The notes under the pieces are model-generated. The model did no database searches. It saw nothing but the letters and a program-made list of their open reading frames with translations, and was not told the DNA's origin. Positions 1 through 10,007 of a stretch of DNA of 64,000 nucleotides are shown one piece after another (the stretch's first letter is position 1; every line of letters starts with the position of its first letter). Made by a program: the position numbers and the translations under genes. Origin of the DNA: an uncultured Pelagibacteraceae bacterium. GTDB lineage: Bacteria > Pseudomonadota > Alphaproteobacteria > Pelagibacterales > Pelagibacteraceae. The stretch lies in NCBI GenBank assembly GCA_902596515.1, contig CACJUF010000004.1, positions 1 to 64,000 on the forward strand, in the 5' to 3' direction.

Positions 1-156
1 AAAAGAAAGGTTTTCTCAATCAGTAAATTAATTGATGAAAAAACATTAATTGAAAATATTAAAAAAGATGAACAAATTAAGAAATACCTTGATAATAAAG
101 AGATTATAAAAACAATATATATAGAAAAAAAACTAATAAATTTTATTATCAATTAA
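1..156 (+). CDS. leuS: Leucyl-tRNA synthetase, C-terminal end (partial)
   Basis: The first 51 codons visible are the 3' end of a gene that begins before the window. The translated tail contains a run resembling the last helix and strand of class Ia leucyl-tRNA synthetase (KYLDNKEIIKTIYIEKKLIN), where bacterial LeuS ends with a similar K-x-I-x-x-x-I-Y-x-x-x-K-L-x-N pattern. The enzyme charges tRNA-Leu in the cytosol. The stop lies 2 bases before the lptE start, and leuS-lptE-holA is a common bacterial order, which supports the call. Only the tail is visible, so catalytic motifs cannot be checked. Confidence 0.85.
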   Translation, partial: KRKVFSISKLIDEKTLIENIKKDEQIKKYLDNKEIIKTIYIEKKLINFIIN

Positions 157-158
157 AC

Positions 159-626
159 ATGAAAAATTTTAAATATCTTTTTATCTTTGTGTTTGTTTTG
201 AGTTGTGGTTACAGTCCAATCTATCAAACAGATCAAAAATTAAATATCAAACTCGATACTATATTTTCTTCAGGAGATAAAAATATCAACAGAGAAATAG
301 TCAAGAATTTAGATAAATATAGAGATAGTGACACCAATAACATTTTTGATTTATCCATAAGTTCAACCAAGAAAGAGGACATTGTTACAAAAGATAAAAA
401 AGGTAATGCTACTAGTTTTAAATTGACTTTAGAAGTCGATATAAATTTAAGTAACATTTCTAATGATAAAAAATTCACAAAAAAATTCTCAAAAGATATG
501 TCTTTTAATTCTAAAAATAACAAATTTGAGCTTGATCAACACAGATTAAATCTTGAGAAAAATATGATTTCTCAAATTTTGCAGGATATTAATATATATT
601 TAAGAAATTTAGAAAATGATCTCTAA
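159..626 (+). CDS. lptE: LPS-assembly lipoprotein LptE-like
   Basis: This 155-residue protein starts with a short basic segment, a hydrophobic stretch and a lipobox (LSCG, lipidated Cys at residue 16), so it is a predicted outer-membrane lipoprotein. The CGYSPIY start of the mature protein is typical of alphaproteobacterial LptE, which plugs the LptD barrel during LPS export. The body is otherwise poorly conserved. The position between leuS and holA is the main support for the name. The 3' end overlaps holA by 11 bases, implying co-translation. The lipoprotein call is seen directly; the LptE identity is inferred from context and the mature N-terminus. Confidence 0.8.
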   Translation: MKNFKYLFIFVFVLSCGYSPIYQTDQKLNIKLDTIFSSGDKNINREIVKNLDKYRDSDTNNIFDLSISSTKKEDIVTKDKKGNATSFKLTLEVDINLSNISNDKKFTKKFSKDMSFNSKNNKFELDQHRLNLEKNMISQILQDINIYLRNLENDL

Positions 627-1614
627 ATATTATGAAATAGAAAAGTTTAAGAATAAAACTAATTATTTTTTATTTTATGGTGAGAATGAGGGTCAAAAAC
701 AGGATGTTATTCAAACTAATTTTTCTCGATTTACCAAAGAGAACATCTACAAATATACTGAGAAAGATATAATTGAAAATAAACAAATATTTTTAGAAAA
801 TATTTATTCCAAGTCTTTTTTTGAAAATGAGAAGTTAATTTTGATATCTGATGTCTCTGACAAGATATTAAACTTAATAGAAGAAATAATTGAGTCAAAT
901 ATAAATGACGTTGTTATAATTTTGATCGCAAAAAGATTGGATAAGAAATCAAAACTTAGGAATTATTTTGAAAAAGAAAAGATTGTATTAATTGTTCCTT
1001 TTTACGAAGATACTCCACAAACTCTTTTATCTATTGCAAAAAAAATTTTGTTTGAAAATAAGATTAATTTATCTTCTGAAAACATAAATTTAATCATTGA
1101 AAGATCACAAGGAGATAGAATTAATCTTAAAAATGAATTACAAAAAATTATTAATCTAAGTCAAAATAACAAAAAATTAGAATTAGAAGATATTTTAAAA
1201 TTAACAAACCTTAGTGAAAATTACAGTGCTGGAGAGTTAGTAGATAATTGTCTAAGCAAAAATAAAAAAAGAACTCTCAATATTCTTAATGAAAATATCC
1301 CATCTAGTGAGGACAATATTTTAATTTTAAGAACTTTTTTGAATAAGTTAAAAAGACTAAGAAAGTTAAGTTTACATTTGAGAGAAAATAATAATATTGA
1401 TCAGGTAATTAACTCATTTAAGCCTCCAATATTCTGGAAAGATAAAAATATAATTAAGCAACAGATCAAAATGTGGGAATTGAATGATATTGAGAGTTTT
1501 ATTGTAGATCTAAACAATACTGAGAGTTTAATTAAAAAAAATCCTCAGATTTCTAATCAAATCATAAACAATATGATTTTAGATAAAGTTGAAAATACTA
1601 ATATCCAGATTTAA
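616..1614 (+). CDS. holA: DNA polymerase III delta subunit
   Basis: The 332-residue product fits the length of HolA, the clamp-loader subunit that opens the beta clamp. The N-terminus has the family pattern FLFYGENEGQKQDVI, a degenerate nucleotide-binding start. The middle has the helical lid segment (residues about 150-190, ERSQGDRINLKNELQKI), where HolA proteins typically read GDLRxLxxELEKL. The C-terminal third is an all-helical collar domain. It overlaps lptE upstream and converges on parB with a 17-base 3' overlap, leaving no room for a terminator. No catalytic residues are expected in this subunit. Confidence 0.9.
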   Translation: MISKYYEIEKFKNKTNYFLFYGENEGQKQDVIQTNFSRFTKENIYKYTEKDIIENKQIFLENIYSKSFFENEKLILISDVSDKILNLIEEIIESNINDVVIILIAKRLDKKSKLRNYFEKEKIVLIVPFYEDTPQTLLSIAKKILFENKINLSSENINLIIERSQGDRINLKNELQKIINLSQNNKKLELEDILKLTNLSENYSAGELVDNCLSKNKKRTLNILNENIPSSEDNILILRTFLNKLKRLRKLSLHLRENNNIDQVINSFKPPIFWKDKNIIKQQIKMWELNDIESFIVDLNNTESLIKKNPQISNQIINNMILDKVENTNIQI

Positions 1615-2440
1615 TTATATCAATTATCTTGTTTAATTGATCAAGCTCTTTGTAATAAAATGATATTGTGCCTTTATTGTTTTTATTATTTTTAATAGAA
1701 ACACTAAGTCCGATTTTTTCAGATATAGAGTTTTCTAAATCTCGTATGTTTGAGTCCACTTTACTGGAGGTATTTCTTTTAGTTTTTCTGAATATTTTAA
1801 CTAAGTTCTCCGCTTGCCTTACAGATAATTTTTTTTCAATAAATTTATTTGCTAAAAACGTAGCATTATCTAGCCCTACTAATATCTTTGCATGACCAGC
1901 GGTAATTTTTTTTTGTTCTACAAAATCAAGAACTTCTTTTGGTAAATTAAGTAACCTTAATGAGTTAGAAATATAACTTCTGCTCTTACCTATAAATTTT
2001 GATACTTTGTCTTGATCATATGCGAATTCATCGATCAATCTTTTATAGCCTTGTGCTTCCTCTAAGGGATTTAGATCATGTCTTTGAACATTTTCAACAA
2101 TCGCAAATTCTAGAGATTTAAGATCATCAGCATCTGTTACAACTACTGGAATATCATGCAGTCCAGCTTTTTGAGCTGCTAACCATCTTCTTTCTCCAGC
2201 TATAATTTCGTATTTAGAGTTATCAGTATTAGATTTTCTAACTATAATTGGCTGAATAACACCCCGTTCTTTTATTGAATTAATTAAATCATTTAAATTT
2301 TCCTCATCAAAATTTTTTCTTGGTTGATATTTGTTTGGAACTATTTCGGCTAAGCTTAAATTATTCGTTTTATTCTCAACTTTAGTTTCACCTATTAAAG
2401 AAGATAAACCTCTACCCAGTCCCTTTTTTATTTTGTTCAT
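1598..2440 (-). CDS. parB: Chromosome-partitioning protein ParB
   Basis: This 280-residue CTP-dependent DNA-binding clamp loads at parS and helps segregate origins. The N-terminus carries the GLGRGLSSLIGE signature, followed by box I (NKYQPRKNFDEENLNDL) and box II with the CTP-binding ERRW motif (GERRWLAAQKAGL). A helix-turn-helix follows (DKVSKFIGKSRSYISNSLRLL, about residues 140-165). The C-terminal dimerisation domain follows. The start abuts the parA stop and they read as one unit. A parS-like site lies about 1.4 kb away inside rsmG, and the inferred oriC lies about 8.6 kb beyond parB, matching alphaproteobacterial organisation. Confidence 0.96.
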   Translation of the reverse strand: MNKIKKGLGRGLSSLIGETKVENKTNNLSLAEIVPNKYQPRKNFDEENLNDLINSIKERGVIQPIIVRKSNTDNSKYEIIAGERRWLAAQKAGLHDIPVVVTDADDLKSLEFAIVENVQRHDLNPLEEAQGYKRLIDEFAYDQDKVSKFIGKSRSYISNSLRLLNLPKEVLDFVEQKKITAGHAKILVGLDNATFLANKFIEKKLSVRQAENLVKIFRKTKRNTSSKVDSNIRDLENSISEKIGLSVSIKNNKNNKGTISFYYKELDQLNKIIDIIKSGY

Positions 2441-3234
2441 TATGCTGCACTCCCAACTTTATTTTCTTGTGCCATGAACTCATCTGTAAAACTATAATAT
2501 GACTTACTTCCTGGACAATTCTTGTCATAAATCAATACTGGAATACCATGAGATGGCGCCTCTGATAATCTTACATTTCGAGGTATCACTGTTTGGTAAA
2601 CTTTATCTTTGAAATAATCTCTCGCTTCTTGTTCAACCTGTGATGAAAGTTTATTTCTTCGATCATACATTGTTAAAAGTATGCCTTGAATCTCTAATTC
2701 TGGATTTAAGTTAGTTTTTATTCTCTCAATAGTCTTCATAAGTTGTGTAAGTCCTTCTAAAGCAAAAAATTCTGTTTGTAATGGCACAAGCAGTGAGTTA
2801 GATGATACCAAAGCCATTACTGTCAGAAGACTCAAAGATGGAGGGCAGTCTATAAGAATATAATCATATAATCCTCTTGAATCGTTTAAATACGCGGTTA
2901 ATTTAGTCTTAAGTATAAATGCTCTATCACTATCGCCGGCAGTCTCAACTTCTAATCCTGACAGATCTACATTGGATGATATTAAATCAAGATTTTGGAA
3001 GTCTGTTTTTTTAATTACGTTTGAAATCGACATTGTACCATTGAGAATGCCGTAAATGGTCTGATCGGATTGAGAGGTGTTGGACAATCCTAATCCTGTG
3101 GTAGCATTCCCTTGAGGGTCTAAATCAATTACTAGAATTTTTTTACCGAGTTGAGATAAAGCTGATGCTAAATTGATAACAGTTGTTGTTTTTCCAACCC
3201 CGCCCTTTTGATTTATAATTGAAATTATTTTCAT
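2440..3234 (-). CDS. parA: Chromosome-partitioning ATPase ParA
   Basis: The 264-residue protein is a deviant Walker-type ATPase that forms a nucleoid gradient moving ParB-parS complexes. The Walker A motif QKGGVGKTT is at residues 9-17, the A' region contains LVIDLDPQGNATTGLG, and the Walker B region reads YDYILIDCPPSL. The length is typical for chromosomal ParA (Soj). It shares a base with the parB start and overlaps rsmG by 4 bases, so rsmG-parA-parB are probably translated from one mRNA. Proximity to oriC indicates chromosomal rather than plasmid function. Confidence 0.97.
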   Translation of the reverse strand: MKIISIINQKGGVGKTTTVINLASALSQLGKKILVIDLDPQGNATTGLGLSNTSQSDQTIYGILNGTMSISNVIKKTDFQNLDLISSNVDLSGLEVETAGDSDRAFILKTKLTAYLNDSRGLYDYILIDCPPSLSLLTVMALVSSNSLLVPLQTEFFALEGLTQLMKTIERIKTNLNPELEIQGILLTMYDRRNKLSSQVEQEARDYFKDKVYQTVIPRNVRLSEAPSHGIPVLIYDKNCPGSKSYYSFTDEFMAQENKVGSAA

Positions 3235-3878
3235 GAAATCTTTTTTTTAATTTTTTTAATATTTAATATAAACGAGTCGTTGCTTGTTAAACTTTTTTTT
3301 TCTTCATAATCTAGATCCCACTCTTGAAGTGTTTCATCAAGAATTTTTCTTCCACTACTTCCCATAAAAAAAATAATATTTTTATATTTTTTAAAATTTT
3401 CATTAACCAAATTTAAAATCACAGGCATTGGCTTAAACGCCCTAGACATAATTGTTCCTGTTTCAATATTTTTAAGTGAAAAAATATCTTTCTGAATTAT
3501 TTCTGTATTTAAATTTAATTTTTTTGAAACTTCTTTAAGGAAAGCACATTTGTGGTAGCTTTTTTCATAAAGATTTACTTTCAGGTCGTTTTTAATTTTT
3601 TTCATCACTATTGCCACTATTAATCCAGGCATTCCACCTCCTGTACCTAAATCTGAGGTTGTATTGCAATTTAAATCAACAAAATCAATGATTTGTGCTG
3701 AATCTATTATATGACGCTCTCTTATTGCCTGTTTTTCAAACATTTTTTTACTTATAATATTAATTTTTTGATTTTTTTCCTGTATCATCGTAATTAAGCT
3801 CTCAAGCTCATTACAAGTTTCACGTGAAACATTTAAATTGGAAATTTTGGAATAAGAATTTAAAATTAAGTTATCCAT
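3231..3878 (-). CDS. rsmG: 16S rRNA m7G527 methyltransferase RsmG
   Basis: This 215-residue SAM-dependent enzyme methylates G527 of 16S rRNA. The SAM-binding glycine loop is visible as SDLGTGGGMPGL (about residues 75-87), and the family segment RERHIIDSAQI lies just before it, where RsmG proteins have RH-x-x-DS. The N-terminal NVSRETCN segment is encoded by a parS-like palindrome (see separate entry), a coding compromise seen in other bacteria. The gene lies between mnmG (1-base overlap) and parA (4-base overlap), the classical gidA-gidB-parA-parB arrangement. Confidence 0.95.
   Translation of the reverse strand: MDNLILNSYSKISNLNVSRETCNELESLITMIQEKNQKINIISKKMFEKQAIRERHIIDSAQIIDFVDLNCNTTSDLGTGGGMPGLIVAIVMKKIKNDLKVNLYEKSYHKCAFLKEVSKKLNLNTEIIQKDIFSLKNIETGTIMSRAFKPMPVILNLVNENFKKYKNIIFFMGSSGRKILDETLQEWDLDYEEKKSLTSNDSFILNIKKIKKKIS
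3816..3831. promoter_or_regulatory. parS-like centromere site inside rsmG
   Basis: The minus strand reads TGTTTCACGTGAAACT, matching the well-known chromosomal parS consensus TGTTTCACGTGAAACA at 15 of 16 positions. The inner 14 bases (3817-3830) are a perfect palindrome. The site encodes residues around 17-21 of RsmG (VSRET). It lies 0.6 kb from parA, 1.4 kb from parB and about 7.2 kb from the putative oriC. No other CACGTG-centred palindrome of this quality was noticed in the window. Binding by the local ParB is inferred. Confidence 0.88.
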
Positions 3879-5749
3879 TAAGCTATATGCTTAATAGACT
3901 TTCTTTTGACGTGTGACAACAAAATATATACAGCTGCAGGAGTTATTCCATCAATCCTTAAGGCCTGACCCATGGTTTTCGGCCTTATTTCTTTAAATTT
4001 GGCTTTTACTTCATTAGAAAGGCCTGAAAACTGATCATAATCAATATTATCTGGTATTGTTAAATTCTCATCTCGTTTAAAAGCTAAAATATCGGCCTTT
4101 TGTTTCTCCAAATATCCTCTATAATGAGAGTTAATCTCAATCTGCACATCAATTTCATTCCCAAAATCAGCAATTTCAGGCCAAATATTCCTAATTTTTC
4201 TCATATCAACATTTTTTTGGGAAAGAATTTCCTCTGCTGATCTAAAAACTCCGTCTTTAGCTATTTTTATTCCAAATTTATCTGCTTTAGAGGGTGAAAT
4301 GTTTAAATTAGACATTTGAAGAGATATTTTGCTTAATTTATTAAATTTGTCCTCAAAGAGTTGTTTTCTATTTTCTGCTATTAAACCAATTTTAATTCCT
4401 TTATGGGTAAGCCTTAGGTCAGCATTATCTGACCTTAGACTTAGTCTATATTCTGCTCGAGATGTAAACATTCTATAAGGCTCTGCAACGCCTTTAGTAA
4501 CTAAATCATCTATCATAACTCCAATATAAGCATCTGATCTATCTAATATAAAAGGCTCCATATTCTTAAAGGATAGAGCAGCATTAATACCTGCTATAAG
4601 GCCTTGAGCAGCAGCTTCCTCATAACCTGTAGTGCCATTAATTTGACCAGCAAGATAAAAATTTTTTATTTTTTTTGTCTCCAGTGTTAAGAAGAGCTCT
4701 CTAGGGTCAATATAATCATATTCAATAGCATATCCTGGTCTAATTACTTTTACATTTTCTAAACCATTGATATTATTGAGTATTTCGTATTGCACAACCT
4801 CAGGTAGAGATGTAGATATACCATTAGGGTAAATAGTATGATCATTTAGACCCTCAGGCTCTAAAAATATTTGATGTCTTATCTTATCAGCAAATTTTAC
4901 TATTTTGTCTTCAATAGAAGGGCAGTATCTAGGACCAACACCTTGTATGCTTCCAGAATACATTGCACTTTTAGATAAATTTTTTTCGATTATTTTATGA
5001 ACTCTCTCGTTTGTATAAGTCATCGAACAAGAAACCTGCTTGTTAAAATTTTTTTTAGTCAGAAAAGAAAAAAAATATGGATCTTCATCGGCAAACTGTT
5101 TTTCTAAATTTTCAAAATTAATTGTTCTAGAATCTAATCTAGGAGGTGTGCCTGTTTTTAATCTTCCAATTTTGAAATTATACTTTTTTAGCTGTTCACT
5201 TAAACCTGTGCTCGGTTTTTCATTAAATCGGCCAGCAGGGGTTCTTTCATCACCTATATGTATCAAACCATTCAAAAAAGTGCCTGTTGTTAAGATTAAC
5301 TTATTACAACTCACTTTGTTATCATTTAACGTAATAAATCCACTTATTTGGTTATTTTCAAAAATAAACTTTACTACAGGATCAGAAAAAATGCTTAAAT
5401 TACAATAGTTTACAAGTTTTTCTTGCATATATTTACGATATAATGATCTGTCAGACTGTGTTCGGGGACCTCTTACCGCAGGTCCTCTACTTCTATTTAA
5501 TAATCTAAATTGTATTCCAGACTTGTCAGCAACCTCTCCCATGACTCCATCTAGAGCATCAATTTCTCTAACCAGGTGACCTTTACCTAAACCACCTATA
5601 GCTGGATTACATGACATTTCTCCGATTGTATTTTTGTTATGCGTAAACAAAGCGGTATTTACACCAAGCCTTGCTGAGGCCGCTGCAGCTTCACAACCAG
5701 CATGACCACCTCCGATAACAACTACATCAAATTGCAAATTTTTTTTCAT
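3878..5749 (-). CDS. mnmG: tRNA U34 carboxymethylaminomethyl-modifying FAD enzyme MnmG
   Basis: The 623-residue FAD protein works with MnmE to install cmnm5 (or nm5) groups at the wobble uridine of some tRNAs. The N-terminal dinucleotide-binding motif is [17 protein letters not shown]. The GidA signatures are present: [18 protein letters not shown] (about residues 270-290) and [17 protein letters not shown] (about 370-386). The length is the family norm. A 116-base gap with long A and T runs separates it from mnmE upstream, and rsmG follows with a 1-base overlap. The mnmE-mnmG-rsmG-parA-parB order supports the call. Confidence 0.98.
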   Translation of the reverse strand: MKKNLQFDVVVIGGGHAGCEAAAASARLGVNTALFTHNKNTIGEMSCNPAIGGLGKGHLVREIDALDGVMGEVADKSGIQFRLLNRSRGPAVRGPRTQSDRSLYRKYMQEKLVNYCNLSIFSDPVVKFIFENNQISGFITLNDNKVSCNKLILTTGTFLNGLIHIGDERTPAGRFNEKPSTGLSEQLKKYNFKIGRLKTGTPPRLDSRTINFENLEKQFADEDPYFFSFLTKKNFNKQVSCSMTYTNERVHKIIEKNLSKSAMYSGSIQGVGPRYCPSIEDKIVKFADKIRHQIFLEPEGLNDHTIYPNGISTSLPEVVQYEILNNINGLENVKVIRPGYAIEYDYIDPRELFLTLETKKIKNFYLAGQINGTTGYEEAAAQGLIAGINAALSFKNMEPFILDRSDAYIGVMIDDLVTKGVAEPYRMFTSRAEYRLSLRSDNADLRLTHKGIKIGLIAENRKQLFEDKFNKLSKISLQMSNLNISPSKADKFGIKIAKDGVFRSAEEILSQKNVDMRKIRNIWPEIADFGNEIDVQIEINSHYRGYLEKQKADILAFKRDENLTIPDNIDYDQFSGLSNEVKAKFKEIRPKTMGQALRIDGITPAAVYILLSHVKRKSIKHIA

Positions 5750-5865
5750 GAGCTAAATTTATATTCGTTTAGGATATTTACAAGATTTCTGTTTTTTTTA
5801 AAAAAAAGTGCTGTTTTTCAACGAAAATCGATGAAAAGCTTCAAAAAAAACCCTTAAAAACGTTA

Positions 5866-7197
5866 TTATTTACCAATGCAAAAATCGTTGAAAATACTGC
5901 CTAAAATCTCCTCTACATCAACTTTTCCAACAATCATACCTAATTGTCTTGTGGCTAATCTTAAATCCTCAGCACCTTTATCAAAATCTTTTTTATCATT
6001 TTTGTCGGAAAAATTTTTCAAATGTTCAACACACTGGAGTAAATGTTGTCTATGCCTTTCTCTTGTAATTAAGATATCTTCATCTGATATAAATTTATTT
6101 TTTAAGTGGTTTTTTATTTTAGAAATTAATTTATCTATATTTAAATTGTCTTTTAGTGAAATCAAAACATGATCAAATTTGGAAATTTCAGAATCTAATT
6201 TTTCTTTCAACAGATCTGATTTATTTATAACTAGAATTGCATCTTTTTTTAATAAATCATTCAAAAATCCTCTTAGATCAATACTTTTAGCATCCACCAC
6301 TACTAGTTTTAGATCAGCATTTTCAGCTTTTTTTAATGATAGTTTTATTCCTTTTTTTTCGATTTCGTCCTTGGAGTTTCTTATGCCAGCTGTATCTGAA
6401 ATTATAACTGGATAACCGTCTATGTTTAAATGTGTTTCAACAACGTCTCTTGTAGTACCAGCAATTTCAGACACTATAGCAACTTCCCTATTTGATAAAT
6501 TATTTAATAGACTAGACTTACCAGCATTAGTTGGACCTACAATTGCAATTTTAAAACCTTCACGAATTATCTCACCAACTTTTTGATCATTTAAAATTTT
6601 TTTAATCTCATTTAAAACATTCGACGAATCCTCTTTTATCTTTTTTAAATTTTCTTCTGGCAAATCTTCATCAGGAAAATCTATTTTTGCCTCAACGAAT
6701 GACAAAATTTTCAATAATTTTTCTCTCAACTCATTAAATTTTTCTGAAGATTTTCCTTTCATCATTTTTACAGCTTGCAATCTCTGAATTTCAGTTTCTG
6801 CTGAGATCAAATCAGCTATACTCTCTGCTTTTAGTAAATTTATTTTACCATTTTGAAAAGCCAGCTTTGTAAATTCCCCTGCCTCAGCTAATCTACAATT
6901 TTCAATTTTTGAAATTTCATTTTGAACAGAGATAACTACTGCTTTCCCGCCATGTACATGGATTTCCGCCATATCCTCTCCTGTGTAGCTCTCAGGGCCT
7001 GGAAACCATAGTATTATACCTTCATCAATAAGCTCAGAAGTGATGATATTGTTTATTTTTCGAAGGGTTGCCACTCTAGGCTTTGGAATTTCTTTATTTG
7101 TAAGTTTTTTGAGTACTTTCGCAGTTTCAGGACCTGAAATTCTTATAACAGCCACCCCAGACATGCCTGGGCCAGACGATAAGGCGTAAATTGTCAT
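5866..7197 (-). CDS. mnmE: tRNA modification GTPase MnmE
   Basis: This 443-residue GTPase is the partner of MnmG. The N-terminal formyl-THF-binding domain starts MTIYALSSGPGMSGVAVIRISG. The G domain has G1 GPTNAGKSSLLN (about residue 220), G2/G3 GTTRDVVE and DTAG, and G4 NKSD. The protein ends with the diagnostic C-terminal CIGK, whose Cys is conserved in MnmE. The length is normal. It lies between rho and mnmG, all leftward, away from the inferred origin. No missing catalytic residues were seen. Confidence 0.98.
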   Translation of the reverse strand: MTIYALSSGPGMSGVAVIRISGPETAKVLKKLTNKEIPKPRVATLRKINNIITSELIDEGIILWFPGPESYTGEDMAEIHVHGGKAVVISVQNEISKIENCRLAEAGEFTKLAFQNGKINLLKAESIADLISAETEIQRLQAVKMMKGKSSEKFNELREKLLKILSFVEAKIDFPDEDLPEENLKKIKEDSSNVLNEIKKILNDQKVGEIIREGFKIAIVGPTNAGKSSLLNNLSNREVAIVSEIAGTTRDVVETHLNIDGYPVIISDTAGIRNSKDEIEKKGIKLSLKKAENADLKLVVVDAKSIDLRGFLNDLLKKDAILVINKSDLLKEKLDSEISKFDHVLISLKDNLNIDKLISKIKNHLKNKFISDEDILITRERHRQHLLQCVEHLKNFSDKNDKKDFDKGAEDLRLATRQLGMIVGKVDVEEILGSIFNDFCIGK

Positions 7198-7238
7198 TAA
7201 ATTAGTATAACTTTAATTCTAAAATAATGAAAAACAAA

Positions 7239-8507
7239 TTAGGAAGGTTTGTTCATAGAATTAAAGAAGTCTGAATTATTTTTTGTATCCTTTAATTTTG
7301 AACTTATAAACTCGATTGCATCCATAGTGCCCATTGGGGCTATAATTCTTCTTAGAACATTCATTTTTTGTAAGTCGTTTTTATCAAATAACAATTCTTC
7401 CCTTCTAGTTCCAGATTTGGTTATATCTATGGCTGGGTATATTCTTTTGTCAGCAATCTTTCTATCAAGAACTGTTTCACTATTACCAGTTCCTTTAAAC
7501 TCCTCAAAAATAACTTCATCCATCCTGCTTCCAGTATCAATCAATGCTGTGGAAATAATTGTCAAAGATCCACCTTCTTCAATATTTCTTGCTGCACCAA
7601 AAAATCTTTTTGGTCGTTGAAGTGCATTTGCATCAACACCGCCAGTTAAAACCTTTCCAGAACTAGGAATTACAGCATTATAAGCTCTTCCTAATCGGGT
7701 TATTGAATCCAAAAGAATTACCACATCTTTTTTATGTTCAGTTAGTCTTTTTGCTTTTTCGATAACCATCTCTGCCACTGCAACGTGTCTTTGTGCTGGT
7801 TCATCAAAAGTAGAGCTTATTACCTCACCTTTTACAGTCCTTTGCATATCTGTAACTTCCTCTGGTCGTTCATCAATAAGCAATACAATTAGATAGCATT
7901 CTGGATAATTTTTAGCAATTGAGTTTGCTATGCTTTGTAAAATCATTGTTTTACCAGCCTTGGGAGGTGAAATAATAATCGATCTTTGTCCTTTTCCTAT
8001 TGGGCTTACTAAATCAATTAATCTAGGTGTTAAATCTTGTTTTTTATCTGGTTTTGACATTTCAACTTCCATAACCAGTTGTTTATCTGGGTATAATGGA
8101 GTCAGGTTATCAAAAGCTATTTTGTGTCTAGACTTATCAGGTTCTTCGAAATTTATCTTACTTACTTGTAAAAGAGCAAAATATCTCTCACCTTCTTTGG
8201 GTGCTCTAACTGGCCCTTCTACTGTATCTCCAGTTCTTAATCCAAATTTTCTTATTTGGCTTGGACTAACATAAATATCGTCAGGTCCTGGAAGATAGTT
8301 TGACTCCATTGCTCTTAAAAAACCAAATCCATCCTGGAGCAATTGTAAAACGCCAGCTCCTGTAATTTCTTCTTTTTCAGCAACTTTTTTAAGAATTGCA
8401 AAGAGAATTTCTTGTTTTCTTAGCGTGCTTGCGTTCTCAATACCAAGCTCCTCTGCTTGTGTAATGAGTTGTTCGGATGATTTGAGTTTTAGTTCTTGTA
8501 TGTTCAT
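7239..8507 (-). CDS. rho: Transcription termination factor Rho
   Basis: The 422-residue hexameric RNA helicase terminates untranslated transcripts. The N-terminal helical domain ([20 protein letters not shown]) precedes an RNA-binding cold-shock-like fold with [22 protein letters not shown]. The ATPase part has the P-loop [12 protein letters not shown] (about residues 175-186), Walker [16 protein letters not shown] and the arginine finger region. No large N-terminal insertion is present. Few obvious intrinsic hairpin terminators were noticed in this window, so Rho may carry much of the termination load; that last point is inference. Confidence 0.98.
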   Translation of the reverse strand: MNIQELKLKSSEQLITQAEELGIENASTLRKQEILFAILKKVAEKEEITGAGVLQLLQDGFGFLRAMESNYLPGPDDIYVSPSQIRKFGLRTGDTVEGPVRAPKEGERYFALLQVSKINFEEPDKSRHKIAFDNLTPLYPDKQLVMEVEMSKPDKKQDLTPRLIDLVSPIGKGQRSIIISPPKAGKTMILQSIANSIAKNYPECYLIVLLIDERPEEVTDMQRTVKGEVISSTFDEPAQRHVAVAEMVIEKAKRLTEHKKDVVILLDSITRLGRAYNAVIPSSGKVLTGGVDANALQRPKRFFGAARNIEEGGSLTIISTALIDTGSRMDEVIFEEFKGTGNSETVLDRKIADKRIYPAIDITKSGTRREELLFDKNDLQKMNVLRRIIAPMGTMDAIEFISSKLKDTKNNSDFFNSMNKPS

Positions 8508-8570
8508 GATTAAAATTATTAAGGACTTAATAATGAATTAAATATATATACTATTTGTAAATATTCAACC

Positions 8571-9005
8571 CTAGATAGGCTTAAAAATTACAACAAATAT
8601 GATTAAAATAAGCAATAACGTCGGTATTTCATTTATATATCGATAAAATTTATGTGAATGTGTATTAAGATCTAATTTGAACTGTCCTAAAATTCGACCA
8701 AGATAAAAGTGATAAATTGATAATATAACCACAAATATCAATTTCAAAATCATCCAGGTTTGTCCAAGTTGTTGAAATCCTATTTCATGGATAAGTAGCA
8801 AGCCAAATAACCAGGATAATATCATTGCTGGTGTCATGATATAAAAAAATAGTTTTCTTTCCATAACCTTAAATACATCTGATATAATCGGCTGAGTATT
8901 GTTTTGAGAATGGTAAACAAAAATTCTTGGAAGATATAACAATCCAGCCATCCAAGAAATAACAGATATTAAATGTAACGATTTAAAAAGTAAGTATGTA
9001 TTCAT
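8571..9005 (-). CDS. hemJ: Protoporphyrinogen IX oxidase HemJ
   Basis: The 144-residue membrane protein belongs to the HemJ (UPF0093) family that oxidises protoporphyrinogen IX to protoporphyrin IX. It has four or so membrane segments, the family start LFKSLHLISVISWMAGLLYLPR with the conserved His at about residue 11, and the segment ILSWLFGLLLI followed by the LKLIFVVILSIYHFYLGR helix. It sits next to hemH and hemE, the adjoining steps of the same pathway, which strongly supports the function. It begins 3 bases beyond the hemH stop, with hemE and hemH upstream in the same run. Confidence 0.93.
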   Translation of the reverse strand: MNTYLLFKSLHLISVISWMAGLLYLPRIFVYHSQNNTQPIISDVFKVMERKLFFYIMTPAMILSWLFGLLLIHEIGFQQLGQTWMILKLIFVVILSIYHFYLGRILGQFKLDLNTHSHKFYRYINEIPTLLLILIIFVVIFKPI

Positions 9006-9008
9006 TAA

Positions 9009-10007
9009 TCAGATATTTTTTTGAATTAAAGATTTTAATAAAATTATGTGATCGTCATTATCATTCAAACATGGCACCATATCAAAATTTTCTCCGCCAG
9101 ATTCTAAAAAACTCTCTTTTCCTTGAATTTGTATTTCTTCTAAAGTTTCTACACAATCTGAGGAAAATCCTGGACATATAGCTAAAACATTTTTTTTACC
9201 CTCTTTAGGTAAACTCTCTAAGGTTTTGTCTGTGTAAGGTTGAAGCCACTTCTCAGGGCCAAATCTAGACTGGAATGTTGTCTTAATCTCAACTGAAGTA
9301 AATTTTTCTGATATAAGTCTTGTTGTTTTATGACAATAACAATGGTATGGGTCACCTTTATCAAAATATTTTTGTGGTATTCCGTGATAAGAAGCTAATA
9401 TCAAATCCGGTTTCCAATTTATTTCTTTAATTTTCTTATTCAAAGAATTAACAAGCGCTCCTATATATAAAGGGTCAGATTCATAATGTGGCACTATTTT
9501 TAGTGCAGGCTGCCATCTCATTTTCATAAGAGTTCTATATACTTCATCACAGACAGTTGCTGTAGTTGCTGCTGCGTATTGAGGATAAAGCGGTAGAATT
9601 ATTAAATTTTCACAACCCATTTCATGAAGAGTTGCAATTTTATTTTTTATGCTCGGATTTCCATATCTCATTGCGTAATCTATTATTAAGTTTTTTTCAG
9701 ATATTAGGTTTGAAAGTTTTTCTGCTTGCTTTTGAGTATAATGTAAAAGAGGAGAAATGTTTTTATCTTTCATCCAAATTTCTTTATAAGCTTTAGCTGT
9801 TTTAGATGGCCTAAAGGTTAGTATAATTACATTCAATATGATTTGCCAAATTAATGGGTTAACCTCAATTACTCTCCTATCCGATAAAAACTCTTTTAGA
9901 TATTTTCTTATATCAAACCAACTTGTTGAGTCGGGAGTTCCAAGGTTAACAATCAAAACTCCAGTTTTTCCGAAATTAACCGGTGGGTGTTCTTTTTTTT
10001 TTATCAT
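9009..10007 (-). CDS. hemH: Ferrochelatase
   Basis: The 332-residue enzyme inserts Fe2+ into protoporphyrin IX, the last step of heme b synthesis. The start GKTGVLIVNLGTPDSTSWFDIRKYL segment and the catalytic His region SYHGIPQKYFDKGDPYHCYC (about residue 205) match the family. The acidic segment near the C-terminus (CLNDNDDHI) is also typical. The start shares one base with the hemE stop. The C-terminus lacks the extra Cys cluster of Fe-S ferrochelatases. The order hemE-hemH-hemJ forms a compact late heme block beside the inferred origin. Confidence 0.97.
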   Translation of the reverse strand: MIKKKEHPPVNFGKTGVLIVNLGTPDSTSWFDIRKYLKEFLSDRRVIEVNPLIWQIILNVIILTFRPSKTAKAYKEIWMKDKNISPLLHYTQKQAEKLSNLISEKNLIIDYAMRYGNPSIKNKIATLHEMGCENLIILPLYPQYAAATTATVCDEVYRTLMKMRWQPALKIVPHYESDPLYIGALVNSLNKKIKEINWKPDLILASYHGIPQKYFDKGDPYHCYCHKTTRLISEKFTSVEIKTTFQSRFGPEKWLQPYTDKTLESLPKEGKKNVLAICPGFSSDCVETLEEIQIQGKESFLESGGENFDMVPCLNDNDDHIILLKSLIQKNI

